A stretch of DNA of 64,000 nucleotides from Lunularia cruciata. Taxonomy: Eukaryota > Streptophyta > Marchantiopsida > Lunulariales > Lunulariaceae. Where the stretch lies: the NCBI GenBank assembly GCA_948567375.1, contig OX419755.1:72544944-72608943 (forward strand), written 5' to 3'. A model generated the notes under the pieces. The model saw nothing but the letters and a program-made list of their open reading frames with translations, had not been told where the DNA came from and did not search any database. Positions 49,080 through 60,066 of the stretch are shown piece after piece. The stretch's first letter is position 1. Every line of letters begins with the position of its first letter. The translations under genes were made by a program, and so were the position numbers.

Positions 49080-50039
49080 TTGAAAGTTGAGACACGCTCC
49101 ACCAAGAAGAAGCGTGATCCCAAGGAACTGAGTACGACCTCGTCGTCTTCCCGAAAGGCGAAGAGAAAGTGCCCAAAAGCAATTCTTTCGGCCAAGGAGG
49201 AAAAGATCCTCGCAAAAGCTAAAGCTAAAGCCTTGCAGAAAGAATTAACGGAGGCATTACTCAGGACTCGAGAACTGAGTTTGGAAGAAGAGACAAAGAC
49301 AAAGTCTCCAATTTTTCCGGCGGACATCCAATCTGAAGTAAAGGGTTTGATTCAAGCCGAGGTAGGCCACCCCGAGGAAACTCAGGTTAAGGCCATCAGC
49401 AAGCCCGTCACCATTTTGAAGCGTCCCGAAGTCAAGAGGGAGCATGGAGAGTCCTCGGACTCAAAGCCGAAGACGAAGACGGTCAAATTGGGAGGAGTTC
49501 CCCAATATGATATTGTAGCCGACTTGGCCACCACAAATGCCAATGTTACATTTAAGCAATTGTGGGAAGATAACAAGCTGTACAAGAGACAGCTTAATTC
49601 GGCCCTCAAGAAGGTGAGGTCGATGTCAAAGAAGGACCTGCCTGCTATCTATCGTATTGAACAAGAAGATTTGGGATCTCCCGAGGTAGACGCGGAGATT
49701 GCAGGGTGCATGATCACATCGATACCCATTGACTCTAGGTCCGGTGTGAATGTCATGACTGAAGATACTACGAATCGACTCGGGTATCATACGTTTGAAC
49801 CAACACCCCGAGTTTTGAAGTTTGCAGACCAAACCAAGAGACGGCCCTTGGGCATGCTATTGAACATTACCATGATCATTGGAGGGGTACCCTTCAAGTT
49901 GAATTACATCGTGTTGCGGCCAGTGACAAAAACTGGTTACCCTCTGTTGATTGGCAGACCCTGGTTGTATAGTGCCCAAGTTGTAGTGGATTGGCATCAG
50001 CAGAAGTTAAGATTCAAGGACATTTCATCCAAAGATTAG
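49080..50039 (+). CDS. Element B aspartic protease ORF
   Basis: The 319-codon ORF begins with a Lys/Glu-rich, partly coiled-coil region (residues 1-140). The retropepsin-like domain lies at about residues 205-315, with IPIDSRSGVNVMTEDT at the active-site position and YPLLIGRPWLYSAQVVVDWH as the C-terminal block. It matures Gag-Pol. It is followed by an acidic Ser/Glu linker (50080-50160) before RT. Confidence 0.82.
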   Translation: MKVETRSTKKKRDPKELSTTSSSSRKAKRKCPKAILSAKEEKILAKAKAKALQKELTEALLRTRELSLEEETKTKSPIFPADIQSEVKGLIQAEVGHPEETQVKAISKPVTILKRPEVKREHGESSDSKPKTKTVKLGGVPQYDIVADLATTNANVTFKQLWEDNKLYKRQLNSALKKVRSMSKKDLPAIYRIEQEDLGSPEVDAEIAGCMITSIPIDSRSGVNVMTEDTTNRLGYHTFEPTPRVLKFADQTKRRPLGMLLNITMIIGGVPFKLNYIVLRPVTKTGYPLLIGRPWLYSAQVVVDWHQQKLRFKDISSKD

Positions 50040-50045
50040 AAGCTG

Positions 50046-50530
50046 GTGATTGTGAGTTGGATGAAGGTTCCCCATCTCAGGGAAACAAGTTCGTCAGAAG
50101 AGGAAGACGAGTCCGAAGATGCATCGTCTTCGTCTTCAGACGAATCCGAAGAAGAAGTCCAAGTTAATTACTTGGAATGCTACAAGGTAGAGGCTGACGA
50201 CGAAGATCCATATGACCTCGCCTCGGGTGAACCTGACTTGGAGGGAGAGGGTTTGATGGCCGCTCGCCTCGGGATAAGCCGAGTAAGCCATGTTGAAGGA
50301 GTCATCAACCCCGATGACTGTCAAGAGGTGTTACTCACTGAAGGAAAATTTTTTAAAAATCTCGAAGACAGTTACTTCGGAGGAGTTGGCAGGATACACT
50401 GCCCTGTTTATAGAATTCCAAGATGTATTCGCCTGGTCGATTGATCAAATGCCGGGTATTCCACGAGAATTTGGAGAACACCGGATTGATTTGATTGAAG
50501 GTGCAGTTCCGGTTCGGCAGTGACAATACC
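50046..50530 (+). other. Acidic linker and RT N-terminal segment of element B
   Basis: The translation is strikingly acidic (ETSSSEEEDESEDASSSSSD) and then reads VNYLECYKVEADDEDPYDLA before the segment leading into RT (FQDVFAWSIDQMPGIPREF, HRIDLIEGAVPVRQ). The latter is the usual Gypsy RT entry, so the linker belongs to pol. Confidence 0.75.
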
Positions 50531-50553
50531 GCCTGAACCCAAAGTACTCGCTC

Positions 50554-53151
50554 TTGGTAAAAGATGAAATTGATAAGTACTTAGGGGCCGGAATCATCTT
50601 CCCTGTCTTAAGCAGTGAATGGGTCTCCCCCATTGTCATTGTCTTGAAGAAGAAAACAGGGAAGATCCGAGTGTGCCAAGACTTCCGAAAATTGAACGCA
50701 GTCACAAGGAAAGATCATCATCCCTTGCCTTTTACCAATACAATTTTAGATCAGGTAGCTGGGCATCCTTGTTATAGTTTTCTTGATGGATTTTCAGGGT
50801 ACAATCAAGTATCCATTCGAGAAGAAGACAAGGATAAAACTACCTTCACGACCAATTGGGGCACTTTTGCTTACAATCAAATGCCCTTTGGGTTGTGTAA
50901 TGCTCCCGCTACTTTCCAGCGGATGATGAATTTGATCTTCAAAGATTTCCTGCGCAAATTTGTCGAAGTTTTTATTGATGACTTTTGTGTGTTTGGGCGA
51001 CGGGATGTACATATAGATTACCTTCACCAAACATTTGAAAGGTGTCGTTTTGCCAGCTTGTCATTACACCCGGAGAAATGCTTCTTTGCAATGAAGGAGG
51101 GAATTCTTCTGGAGCATCGGGTGTCAAGCCGAGGTATTGAAGTCGATGTTGAGAAGGTTAAAATAATCGCAGCTTTGGAATCCTCAAAGAACATCCGGGA
51201 GCTGAGAGCCTTCTTGGGACATGTCGGATATTACAGACGCTTCATGTCAAACTATGCAGTGCTTGCTGCACCACTTACAAAGTTTTTGAAGAAATCCGAA
51301 GACTATCTGTGGGAAGCACATCAAGAAGAAGCCTTCCAGGTGTTGAAGAAGAAACTGGTTGAAGCACCAGTCATGAGGGCCCCAAATTGGGACGTCCCTT
51401 TTCATGTGTATGTGGACACTTCGTCCATGGCCATCGGGGTTGTCTTAAGTCAGAAGGACGAGAAGAAGAAGGACTACCCGGTGTATTATGCCAGCCGACA
51501 ACTTTCAGTTTCTGAAGAGAATTATTCGATGACTGAAAGAGAAGCACTTGGAATGCTGTATGCATACAAGAAATTTTGTCATTATTTGTTGGGGTATGAG
51601 TTTGTCTTCTATGTTGACCATTATGCATTGCAACATCTGGTCAAGAAGGCAGATTTATCGGGACAAATTGCAAGATGGATCTTGTTATTACAAGAGTTCA
51701 CGTATACTGTACAAGTGAGGAAGGGAGCTTTGCATTTGAATGCGGACTTCCTGTCCAGGTTAGACACTCAAGACCAGGAGTGGGAAATTGACGATCGGTT
51801 CCCTGATGAAGAGTTGTATCACTTATCAGCAATGAGAAGTACGAGGTATGCAGATGAATATAATTATCTGAATACTCTCCATTGTCCTGAGGGGATGGAT
51901 CCGGAACAGCGGGCAGTCTTTCTCCGGAAAATGGGGCCGTACCCGCTTAAACACAACATTTTATTTAAGATGGGCGAAGACGAAGTACTTTGGCGATACT
52001 TGGAGTCATACGAAGTAGGAGGAGTAATTGAATCTTTACACTCCGAGGCATCGGGAGGACACTATGCTCTGAAGAATACTGTAAAGAAAATTCTTTCGGC
52101 AGGGTATTGGTGGCCTACAATGTACAAAGATGTACATGCTCATATCCGAAGCTGTGATGCGTGTCAGAGAACAGGGAAGCCGACGGCCACTTCTCAATGG
52201 CCTTTGAAACCAATTTTGCCTTTGGCCCCCTTTGAGAAATGGGGGATTGATTTTGTAGGTCCCATTCAACCAGTGACCCGAGTCACAAGAAAGCGCTACA
52301 TTTTGGTTTGCACTGATTATGCTACCAACATGGTTGAAGCGGAAGCAACTCGCAGAGATGATGCTGAAACTGTGGCGGAATTTTTCTTTTGAAACATCAT
52401 CTCCCGATATGGGTGTCCTCTGGAATTGGTCAGTGACCGAGGAACACATTTTTTGAACTTTGTAATGGAGGAGTTAACCAAGTATTTTCAGATTAAACAT
52501 CGGAAGACGACTCCTTATAACCCAAAAGCAAATGGGTTAACGGAAAAAGCGAATGCGTTACTTTGTAAAATTTTGAATAAGGTGACTGTCAATTATGCCT
52601 ATGACTGGGATACGAAATTACCAGCCGCGTTATGGGCCTATCGGACGACAGAGAAGATTACAACCAAACAAACCCCATACTTCTTGACATATGGCTTGCA
52701 TCCCATACTGCCAGTTGAATTTGAAGTTCCGACTTATCGAGTCCTGTGCGAAGAACGAATGTCGGAAGAGGAAAGTCAGGATCTTCGGATTCATCAATTG
52801 ATGTGGTTAGAAGAGAAAAGAGATGATGCAATGCAAACCACGAAAGAAGTACAAGCACAAAGGAAAGTCAAGCATGATCAGAGAATCAAGCTTGTGACTG
52901 TACGAGAAGGGGATTTGGTTTTGTTATATGACAATCGCCGAATATTTTTTCTAGGCAAGTTGCATTTGAGATGGATGGGTCCCTATCGAGTTTGTCATCT
53001 TTACAAAAATGGATCCATGCAACTCGTCGATTTGGAAGGTAATCCTTTTGCCACTCAAGTAAACGGGTGGAGAGTTCGGAGATATTGGACCATAGACTCG
53101 GAAGTTTCTAAGACACCCGAGGTCTATGTTTGCGGGGACGCTCACATTTGA
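50554..53151 (+). CDS. Element B pol: RT, RNase H and integrase
   Basis: RT (50.55-51.1 kb) contains SSEWVSPIVIVLKKKTGKIR, VCQDFRKLNAVTRKDHHPLP, MPFGLCNAPATFQRMMN and the catalytic FIDDF at 50971-50985. RNase H (51.4-51.75 kb) contains FHVYVDTSSMAIGVVLS, YSMTEREALGMLYAYKKF and YVDHYAL, followed by NADFLSRL. Integrase (52.0-53.15 kb) contains the HHCC finger ending CDACQ, GIDFVGP, CTDYATNMVEAEA, VSDRGTHF, NGLTEKANALLC and a C-terminal KLHLRWMGPYRV block. No chromodomain follows. The copy is almost open. Confidence 0.93.
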
Positions 53152-53715
53152 GGGAGGGGGTATGTGGTTCCCACATTTTTTGTTTTTTTCCAAAATAAAG
53201 GAGAAGAAGTGTATAGAGAAGTCGGATTGCGCTTGTATGGCCAAAGAAGACGAAGAAAATTGTCTTCGGGGTGAAACCCGAAGTAAAGTGATTTCAGGTC
53301 ATAAGGCGACGTACTCTGAAATGCCGTGTCAGCATACAATACGAAGTAAATTGTCTTCGGCTCGGGGGGGAGCTCAACCCGAGGCAAAGACAGTCTAACA
53401 ACCTTTCGTTGGGGCGAGAAATTCAAGAAGGGGCCGTTTCAAAATTGGCGGCTCATACGCGCGAAGGTAGGGTGACAGTGATAGGTGCATGCCGGAGGTG
53501 TGATTTCTTGGTAGAAACTCAAAGCGATGGAAGACAAAGAAGTGCAACTCTATAAAAATCGAAACTGCAACGACGAAATGTCGAGCAATTTTCCTTTGCC
53601 GTTGAGGAGTTGTCTTGCAGGTGATCGAGGAAAGGGAAATAGAGTTGGACTCATGTTAGTGCGTAAGGGAGAAGTCGAGAGAGAGAAATTGAGAGACCAA
53701 AAGAAAGAAGAATAG
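53152..53715 (+). other. Spacer between integrase and extra ORF
   Basis: The spacer begins with a palindromic TGTGGTTCCCACA and a T-run (53164-53190). It encodes KKCIEKSDCACMAKEDEENC and GHKATYSEMPCQHTIRSK, and near 53470-53515 GACRRCDFLVET. Counterparts are recognisable in the minus-strand copy at 39118-39475 (EKSNCAYMAEEGKEKC, GACRRCDFLVET), so this part is carried along with the extra ORF. It could hold a splice acceptor or internal leader for the extra ORF; none is proven. Confidence 0.6.
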
Positions 53716-56138
53716 ATGGGAGGAGGGAAGAGGAACTCCGAATTTGCAGTGAGAAATCATGCAATTCGGAGATTAGATATAGTAGCGAGGATCGAAGTCT
53801 TGAGCCGACTTCGGATCACTTTTCTGGCATGGAACTGGAACGTAAGTTTTCTAGGATTCATGACAGAAACCATCGAGAGTAAATGTCTCGATGGTCCCAA
53901 GGAAGAAGGGAAGAGAGGAAATCCAGCTCGCTGGACAGAGTCAGATTGGAGACTCGTACTCGGGAAGGAGGCAGGCTCGGAGCAGGGAGCCACGTTCTTG
54001 GGGAAAGGAGAGATAGCCCAAGAAACGCAGGAGGTGAGAGATGCCTTCTTGTCAAAGAGGACGAAGACTGGGTATAAAGTTGAGAGCTATAAAGACCCAT
54101 TGAGGAGAGGAATTGTGAGTGCACTAATGGCCCTCCTGAAGCCGAAGAGAACTACCTATGTGATGAAACACCAAGCGGTGTTCTTTCACAAGTTATTTGC
54201 AAGAGAACTGATAAATTGGGCAAGGTGCTTTCATGGAAGAACGAGGCAGATGGTGTGGAATCTGCGGGATAAGTTGCCTCTACACTACATCGTACCATTT
54301 GCAGCCCATTTTTACCTCGAGTTAAATCTGCTCAATTTGGCGGAGCGAATGGTGTCTCATTTCCATCCTGATTTGAGAAGAGAAGTCGACGCGGAGGAGC
54401 AGCAATACATTCTCCAAATCCGGAGCACGGACGATTACTACGCAAAGATAGGGAAGAACGTGGAGGTCGTTGACAGTACCCCAATGAAGAAGAGAACTCG
54501 GCAAGCAAAAGCCAAAGAAAACAAGAAACCTCGGAAAATGCAGAAAAATAACCCGAGGCGAGGAATGGTGGTGATTGAGTCGGAAGATGAAGACTCAGAA
54601 GGCAAAGCTGAGCTCAAGACGGAGGACTCGGACCGTGAGGAGGAACCTGAGCTGACATTGCAAAGTGGAGATACGAGCAGTGACAGTGAGGAAGGAGGAG
54701 AGATGACATTGGTACCAGCGGTTGAAGAATACAAAGAAGAAATGCAAGCCGAAGTAGAAACCGAAGACAATGCGGCGCTGGAAGACGAAGTACCAGTGTG
54801 TGAGGAGAAGAAGATCGCAGTACAGCAAGGAATTTGCTCGAGACGTAAGGCGAAGTGTGAAGCGGGACCAAGTAGAGTGAAGGAAGAGGTAGAAGGAAGC
54901 AGTGAGGCATCGATCCCGATACAAAGACTCCAGAGAAGAAGGCGAGTATCAGGAGAACACGAGGAAAGAAGAGAGACCACTCCGCGGGAGGACAAAGTTG
55001 TCAGTAATGGAGTAGATTACCTGCAGATGGTAGTATGCTCGCTGTTGGTGAAGATGGAGAAGAAGAAGAAGGAGATGCAATCTACTTGTCTAGAGGTAAA
55101 GACTGTGTTGCAGGTCTTATCAAGATTGGAAGAAGAAAACTCGGAGTTGAAGAAGAGTATAACCCGAGGTCAGAAAGAGAGAGAAGTACTGCAAGTGGAA
55201 GCAGTCAAGAAGAGTCAGGTAATCGAAGACCTGAAGAGAGAAGTGAGTTATAGAGAAGATCTTGCAAGGAAGAGTGACATCGCAAGGGAGAGACAGGTAG
55301 CGGAGCATGAAATCTTGAAGCAACAGTTTGCTGATTCAAGAGTCAAACTTATCCATGCTATGGCGAGGGTAGCATCAAAGGAGCAAGAGCTCGATCGAGT
55401 GATGGAGAGTATGGAGGAGAAGAAGCAACTTTGGCAGCGAGAGTTGGCTGCGAGATATAGAGAAGAAGAGAGATTACGAGACTTACTTCGTAATCAGAAA
55501 GAGAAGGTTGCACAGGAGGAGAAAGAGAAGGAAGCGGTGAAGGCCGAATTCAAAGAAGAATTGGCAATGTACAGAGAAGAATGGCTCGCAGATCGGGAAT
55601 GCAACGCAAGACAAGATTGGAGCCATTGAAGGAAATCGTCCTCAGAGTAAACACGATGTTGAGTACAGAGGCCAACGTTCAAATTGAGGAGACGAGATTG
55701 CACGAGTTAAAACTGTTGGTGCAGGAAACAAGGCGAAGACAAGCGAAAGATACAGATTTGAATGCCTTGTTGATAAAATTGAGAACTCGTGTAGATAGGA
55801 AGATCTTAGAAGTAGAAGACAATATTGCAATTAGATTAGACTTAGTTAGAATAGAGTTAGAAAAGCTTCGACAGGATGTTAAGGCAAAACTTGAAGTAGA
55901 TAACATTGGGATCCAGATGTCTTCGGAGTTGCCCTCAGAGACATTAGAGAAGAGTGGGTCGAAGGATGAGGAGTTAGATAGATTACCCACTAGTGCAATT
56001 TCAGATCAGGAAAGAGAATTGCTGGATCTGGTAGAAGATGTAGGAGATCTGAAACCCGAGGAAAATGTAGTAGGAAGTAAGATTACTTCGGGTTCGGGTT
56101 TGAAATCTGAGGAAGAAGTAGACATCGGATCGGATTAG
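53716..56138 (+). CDS. Family B extra ORF: novel domain plus coiled coil
   Basis: This sense ORF region lies between pol and the 3' LTR. The first long open frame (53716-55629) encodes 637 residues. Residues 1-250 form a conserved, globular-looking domain: LAWNWNVSFLGFMTE (38-51), NPARWTESDWRLVLGKEAG (69-87), ESYKDPLRRGIVSALMALLK (123-142), FFHKLFARELINWARCF (156-172) and PFAAHFYLELNLLN (194-207). A basic, NLS-like patch (258-275) and an acidic part (287-400) follow, then a long Glu/Lys/Arg-rich coiled coil from about 440, continuing in the region to 56138. I see no clear transmembrane span, unlike the env-like ORFs of Athila. It might act as an accessory structural or nuclear factor; this is inference. 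I do not recognise the domain. Confidence 0.75.
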
Positions 56139-56231
56139 TAACCGATTTGAGATTTGAAGGGGCAGATATGAAGAGGTGCATTGTCATTTTGGATCTGCAG
56201 GTTAGAACAGTTGTTGTAGAAACGGTATAGT
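56139..56231 (+). other. 3' internal end of element B
   Basis: This untranslated stretch (with AGATATGAAGAGGTGCATTG) is shared with the minus-strand copies just inside their LTRs. The polypurine tract is not obvious; the sequence ends AAACGGTATAGT before the LTR. Confidence 0.6.
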
Positions 56232-56931
56232 TGTTAGAACTGTCGATTGCTTCACTATTTAAGAGTGGCATTCGCAGGAAAATGTTATTCAGTGCTCATT
56301 ATTTCTGAGAATAGATAAAGCAAAGTGCTGTGAAGCAGTGCTCGTCGCTTGAGCTTGATTCCGAGTATCAACTTTGCAATTGTGTTTGTGAGTGTTTGGA
56401 GAAATTTGAAGTGCAAGTCAGAGTGCTTGTTGGATGTTGGATTCCACAGCCTTGATCTTCATTCTATGTGTTTGATCTTGAATGAAGTGCAATCGAAGCA
56501 ATGCCTTGACAGATCTGAGAGGAATTGTAGTGTTGGTAGTATTCTGCATTTGTGAGTGCAGTGCGATGTTGATGTAAAGCAATTTTGATCGAGGAAGTTG
56601 TGCCTTCAGTGGAGGGGTGGAACACAATTTTGAGGCGAAGTCGTTTTGCAGTGAAGTGCCGTTTTTGGGAGAGCCTGAATCATCACAATCAAGATTGTTT
56701 AGAAAGATTTGATGGAGTTGTGATTAAGGAGTGTGAATTTGTGACAAGACTGCGAGCCAGTGCTTGTTACTCTCTTTTGGGTGTGGTTTCTACCTGAGAG
56801 ATTAAAGACGCAACCAAGAAGAACTACATGTTACTGTTTGACTTTGTATTTGGACATTTTTGACTCGTATCTCTGCGGGAACAAACTTTACTTACCCGAT
56901 TACCGCAAAAGTGATATTTGCCGGGTTGTCA
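56232..56931 (+). repeat. Element B 3' LTR
   Basis: This 700-bp LTR is about 97% identical by eye to 46290-46988. The family B small ORF lies at 56349-56555. Confidence 0.95.
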
Positions 56932-57650
56932 CAAGAAGTAACGCCACAATTTGAACTTTCCACCAATAGCACTTACCTTTAACAACACTCGTTGCCAAGG
57001 GTCATTACCAACAAGATAACCGTTGGCACTTGGTAGGCAAGTATGGCATGGGTGAAAGTCATTAGCACATGGATTTTTGGCATGTAGAAAAGTGCCTTTG
57101 CCCAAAGACTCCATGCAAAGGCCTTTGCTTATGTAACAATAAGTGCCTACTTGCTTTATAACCACTGGAGTGCTAAAGAATGACTAGGATCAAGGTGTAT
57201 GAATTGAAGTGCCTGGCCTACAATGGCACTTTTGGGAAATTAATCTATTTGCCTAGCTGATTGAGTAATGTCATGAAATTTTTGTGAAGTAGTGAGTACT
57301 TAGAGTCATTTTTGAGAGTGGTACTTGGTGTAATCTTGGGTCCTCAATGCAAGTGAGGCACTTGTCATAGTAAACCAATAGTTCCTAGCATCCTTTTGTG
57401 TGTAGGAACCATGGTGGTCACTCCTAAAACTTATAGAAAGGTCATGAGGCCATCCATAGATCCACTACTATGAACAAATGGGCAATATACTACAAGATGG
57501 ATGTAATTAGAAGTAAGCACCCCTAAAGTCAAGAGCCACTTCAATAGTAAGTGATCCAATAATAATAGATGTAGTATAGCTAGCTACAAGGACCATGCAC
57601 AAAGATCCATTGTAGAGGCAGTTATGAAACTCTTCAAATAGAAACAAACA
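56932..57650. other. Unassigned DNA right of element B
   Basis: No gene is seen. Phrases such as AAGTGCC and TGGCACTT recur. It probably belongs to the element that carries the divergent extra-ORF relic to its right. Confidence 0.4.
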
Positions 57651-57659
57651 ACCAACTTA

Positions 57660-58778
57660 AACCAATTCTAGGTGATGTTCTTTGATTATATGTATGCAAG
57701 AGAACTTGAAGATTGGGCCAAAATGTTTGACAAGCAATGCAAGGCCATGCATAGAGATATTGAAGACAAAGGAGGAGCTACTTACAATGCTCCTTTTGTA
57801 GTGCATTACTACATGGAGATGCACCTTCTCACCAAGGAAAAGAGGACAAGGTTCCACGCTCATTTTCATCTTGTAGGTTATTCTAAAGTGCAACCTAAAG
57901 GACCTACTCAGATCACCAAGTATCAGCTCATGGATGCAATATTTGCAAAGATAAGCCAAAGATATAGCCTTGTCCAAGGCTCCAAAAAGGAAGAATACCA
58001 CCCCAAGGAAGAAACCACTTCCTCCAACCAAGAAGTTGAAGGTGAGTGTCCAATTTTTGAAGTGTCTACTTTGAAAGATGAAGCTTAGGCCACTAAGGAT
58101 AATGAAGATGAGGACAAGGAGGAGCAAATGTCATTCACTCAGTAAGGATCAACCTCCACCTCAAGAGACAACAAAGAAGGAGAAGAAAATTGGGAGGATG
58201 CTCAACTTACTCCCCAAGTACAAGACATGGACAAGGGCCATGTAGATGAAGAAGAACACATTGTGGAAGAAGCAACAGTGCTTGAGTAGGCACCTTTGAG
58301 TCCAAAAGTTCAAGAAGAGGAAGCTATAGTAGAAGTGTAAGATTGGGCCAAGTGCTCAAAGGACTAGGAACTTTGATCCAAAGAAGGAAAAGAGACTGAT
58401 GATCATAAAAAGGAAGAAGATTGCATCAATGATAATCCAAAGAAGAAGAGGAGGTCAACATTGTGATAAATCTTCCTAAGGTTGCACCAAAAATGAAGAT
58501 CCAAGTTTGTACAAGTGCAAGATTGCTTGAATTATCCACTCAATGGACCCTCCACTACAATTAACAGAGGTGTTATTGCCCAAGTACCAAGCCAAGTACC
58601 TTGATTTGTTGGGCTACACCATGCTAATCAAGGCCATGCACAAGTAAGTTTACACTTGAAAGGTAGAGATGGCCTGATAGAGGATGAGGTGGCAAAGGCG
58701 AAAGACATGTACAAGGCAAAGGTTTCAAAAGTAAGTGCCTTGGTGTAGGAGAACCAACAATTGAAGAAGAGAAGTTTT
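57660..58778 (+). pseudogene. Divergent relative of the family B extra ORF, left part
   Basis: The open stretch 57672-58088 encodes FFDYMYARELEDWAKMF and PFVVHYYMEMHLLTKEKRTR, aligning with FFHKLFARELINWARCF and PFAAHFYLELNLLNLAERM of the family B extra ORF, in the same order and spacing. Downstream sequence to about 58770 is Glu/Lys-rich like the acidic and coiled-coil parts. Identity is low, so this is a different family. It is interrupted by the minus-strand family B fragment at 58780. It is a broken fossil. Confidence 0.75.
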
Positions 58779-58779
58779 G

Positions 58780-59480
58780 TGACAACCCAACAAGTATCAC
58801 TTTTGTGATAATCAGGTAAATAAAGTTTATTCCCATAGAGATAAAAGTCAAAAATGGTTAAATATGAAGTATATAGTAACAATTCAGTTTTTCTTGGTTG
58901 CGTCTTTAATCTCTCAGGTAGTAATCATACCCAAAAGAGAGTAACAAGCACTGATCACAATCTCATCACAAATTACACACTCATAATTATGATACTATCT
59001 AATCGTTCCAAACCAACTTGATTGTGATGATTCAAATTCTCCCATCGACGGCTACTTCACTGCAAAATGATCTCACCTTAAAATTGCGTTCCACCTCTCC
59101 ACTAAAGTCACAACTTCCTCAATCAAAATTGCTTCACATCAAATCACATTTCACTCACAAATGCAAAATACTATCAACACTACAATTTCTCTTAGATCTA
59201 TCAAGGCATTGCTTTGATTGCACTTCACTCAAAATCACACACAAAGAATGAAGCTTAGCACTATGGAATCCAACATCCAACAAGCACACTGACTTGCACT
59301 TTGAAATTCTCCAAACACTCACAAACACAAGCACAAACTTGATACTCACAATTAAGCTCAAGCAATGAGCACTGAAATGCAATACTTCACTTTATCTATC
59401 TTCTGAAATTAGGAATAATGAACAACATAAGATTGCAAATGCCTTGTTTAAATAGACATAGCACTTTGATAGTTAACTAA
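58780..59480 (-). repeat. Family B LTR, diverged
   Basis: This is a reverse-orientation LTR starting (plus strand) TGACAACCCAACAAGTATCA. It keeps the small ORF at 59155-59382 (minus strand). The right end is approximate. Confidence 0.82.
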
Positions 59481-60026
59481 CTAAAATACTATTCTATAAC
59501 AACTTTACCAACATGCAGATCCAAAATGATAATGCACCTCTTCATATCTACCTCTTCAAATCTCAAAATTGTTACTACTCCAATTCAATGTCAACCTCAA
59601 CTTTGGCTCCTAAACCCAAGGTTCCTTCATGAATTTCCCCTTCTTTGGGTCTCTCTAATTCTACTCCTAAATCCTTTATTTCTACCACCTCTTCACTATG
59701 AACTACAATTACACTCCTATCTAATCTATCTATGTTGTTATCTTCTGACCCACTCATCTCTAATGTCTCAATTAGTTGACCCGAAGATACTTACTATCCA
59801 ATCCTGCACTTTGGGTTCATTCATTATTGCTACTTCTCCATCAATTTCTATTTTATCTTCAATTTGAATTGAAATTAAAGTCATGGATATCCTAACTCTC
59901 TTCTTTTTGTATCCTAACTATTTTAGACGCTTCAAATATTTGACACAAAGACTATTGCATCCAATGTTTGACTACCTTGGATTGGGTCACCTTCATCTTG
60001 AAGCAAAGTCTCTTGACCAAAATTTG

Positions 60027-60066
60027 TGGACTTATATGACTTTGGGTTAGAAGTCATATAAGTCCA
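60027..60066. other. Perfect 16-bp hairpin
   Basis: TGGACTTATATGACTT at 60027-60042 is the exact reverse complement of AAGTCATATAAGTCCA at 60051-60066, with an 8-base loop (TGGGTTAG). It lies within the nested family B fragment. It may be the relic of a small inverted-repeat element or a local inverted duplication. Confidence 0.9.

Larger units (their letters stand above)
46290..56931 (+). mobile_element. Ty3/Gypsy element B with extra ORF
   Basis: This 10.6-kb plus-strand element has LTRs at 46290-46988 and 56232-56931, a tRNA-Asp primer site at 46998-47014, gag with three zinc knuckles, protease, RT, RNase H and integrase, and then a sense extra ORF of about 2.4 kb before the 3' LTR. The LTRs differ by about 19 substitutions and one small indel in 700 bp (about 97% identity by eye), so it is young but older than element A. 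The primer type, RT strings and a post-integrase ORF recall Athila/Tat-type (OTA) elements. No chromodomain is seen. All parts are present with a few breaks. Flanking 5-mers (ATAGT, CAAGA) do not match. Confidence 0.94.

Noticed and set aside
53757-55323. Long minus-strand frames opposite the family B extra ORF, one of 185 codons
   Set aside because: They mirror the Glu/Lys-rich coding strand, giving Ser/Leu/Phe-rich antisense translations without motifs.
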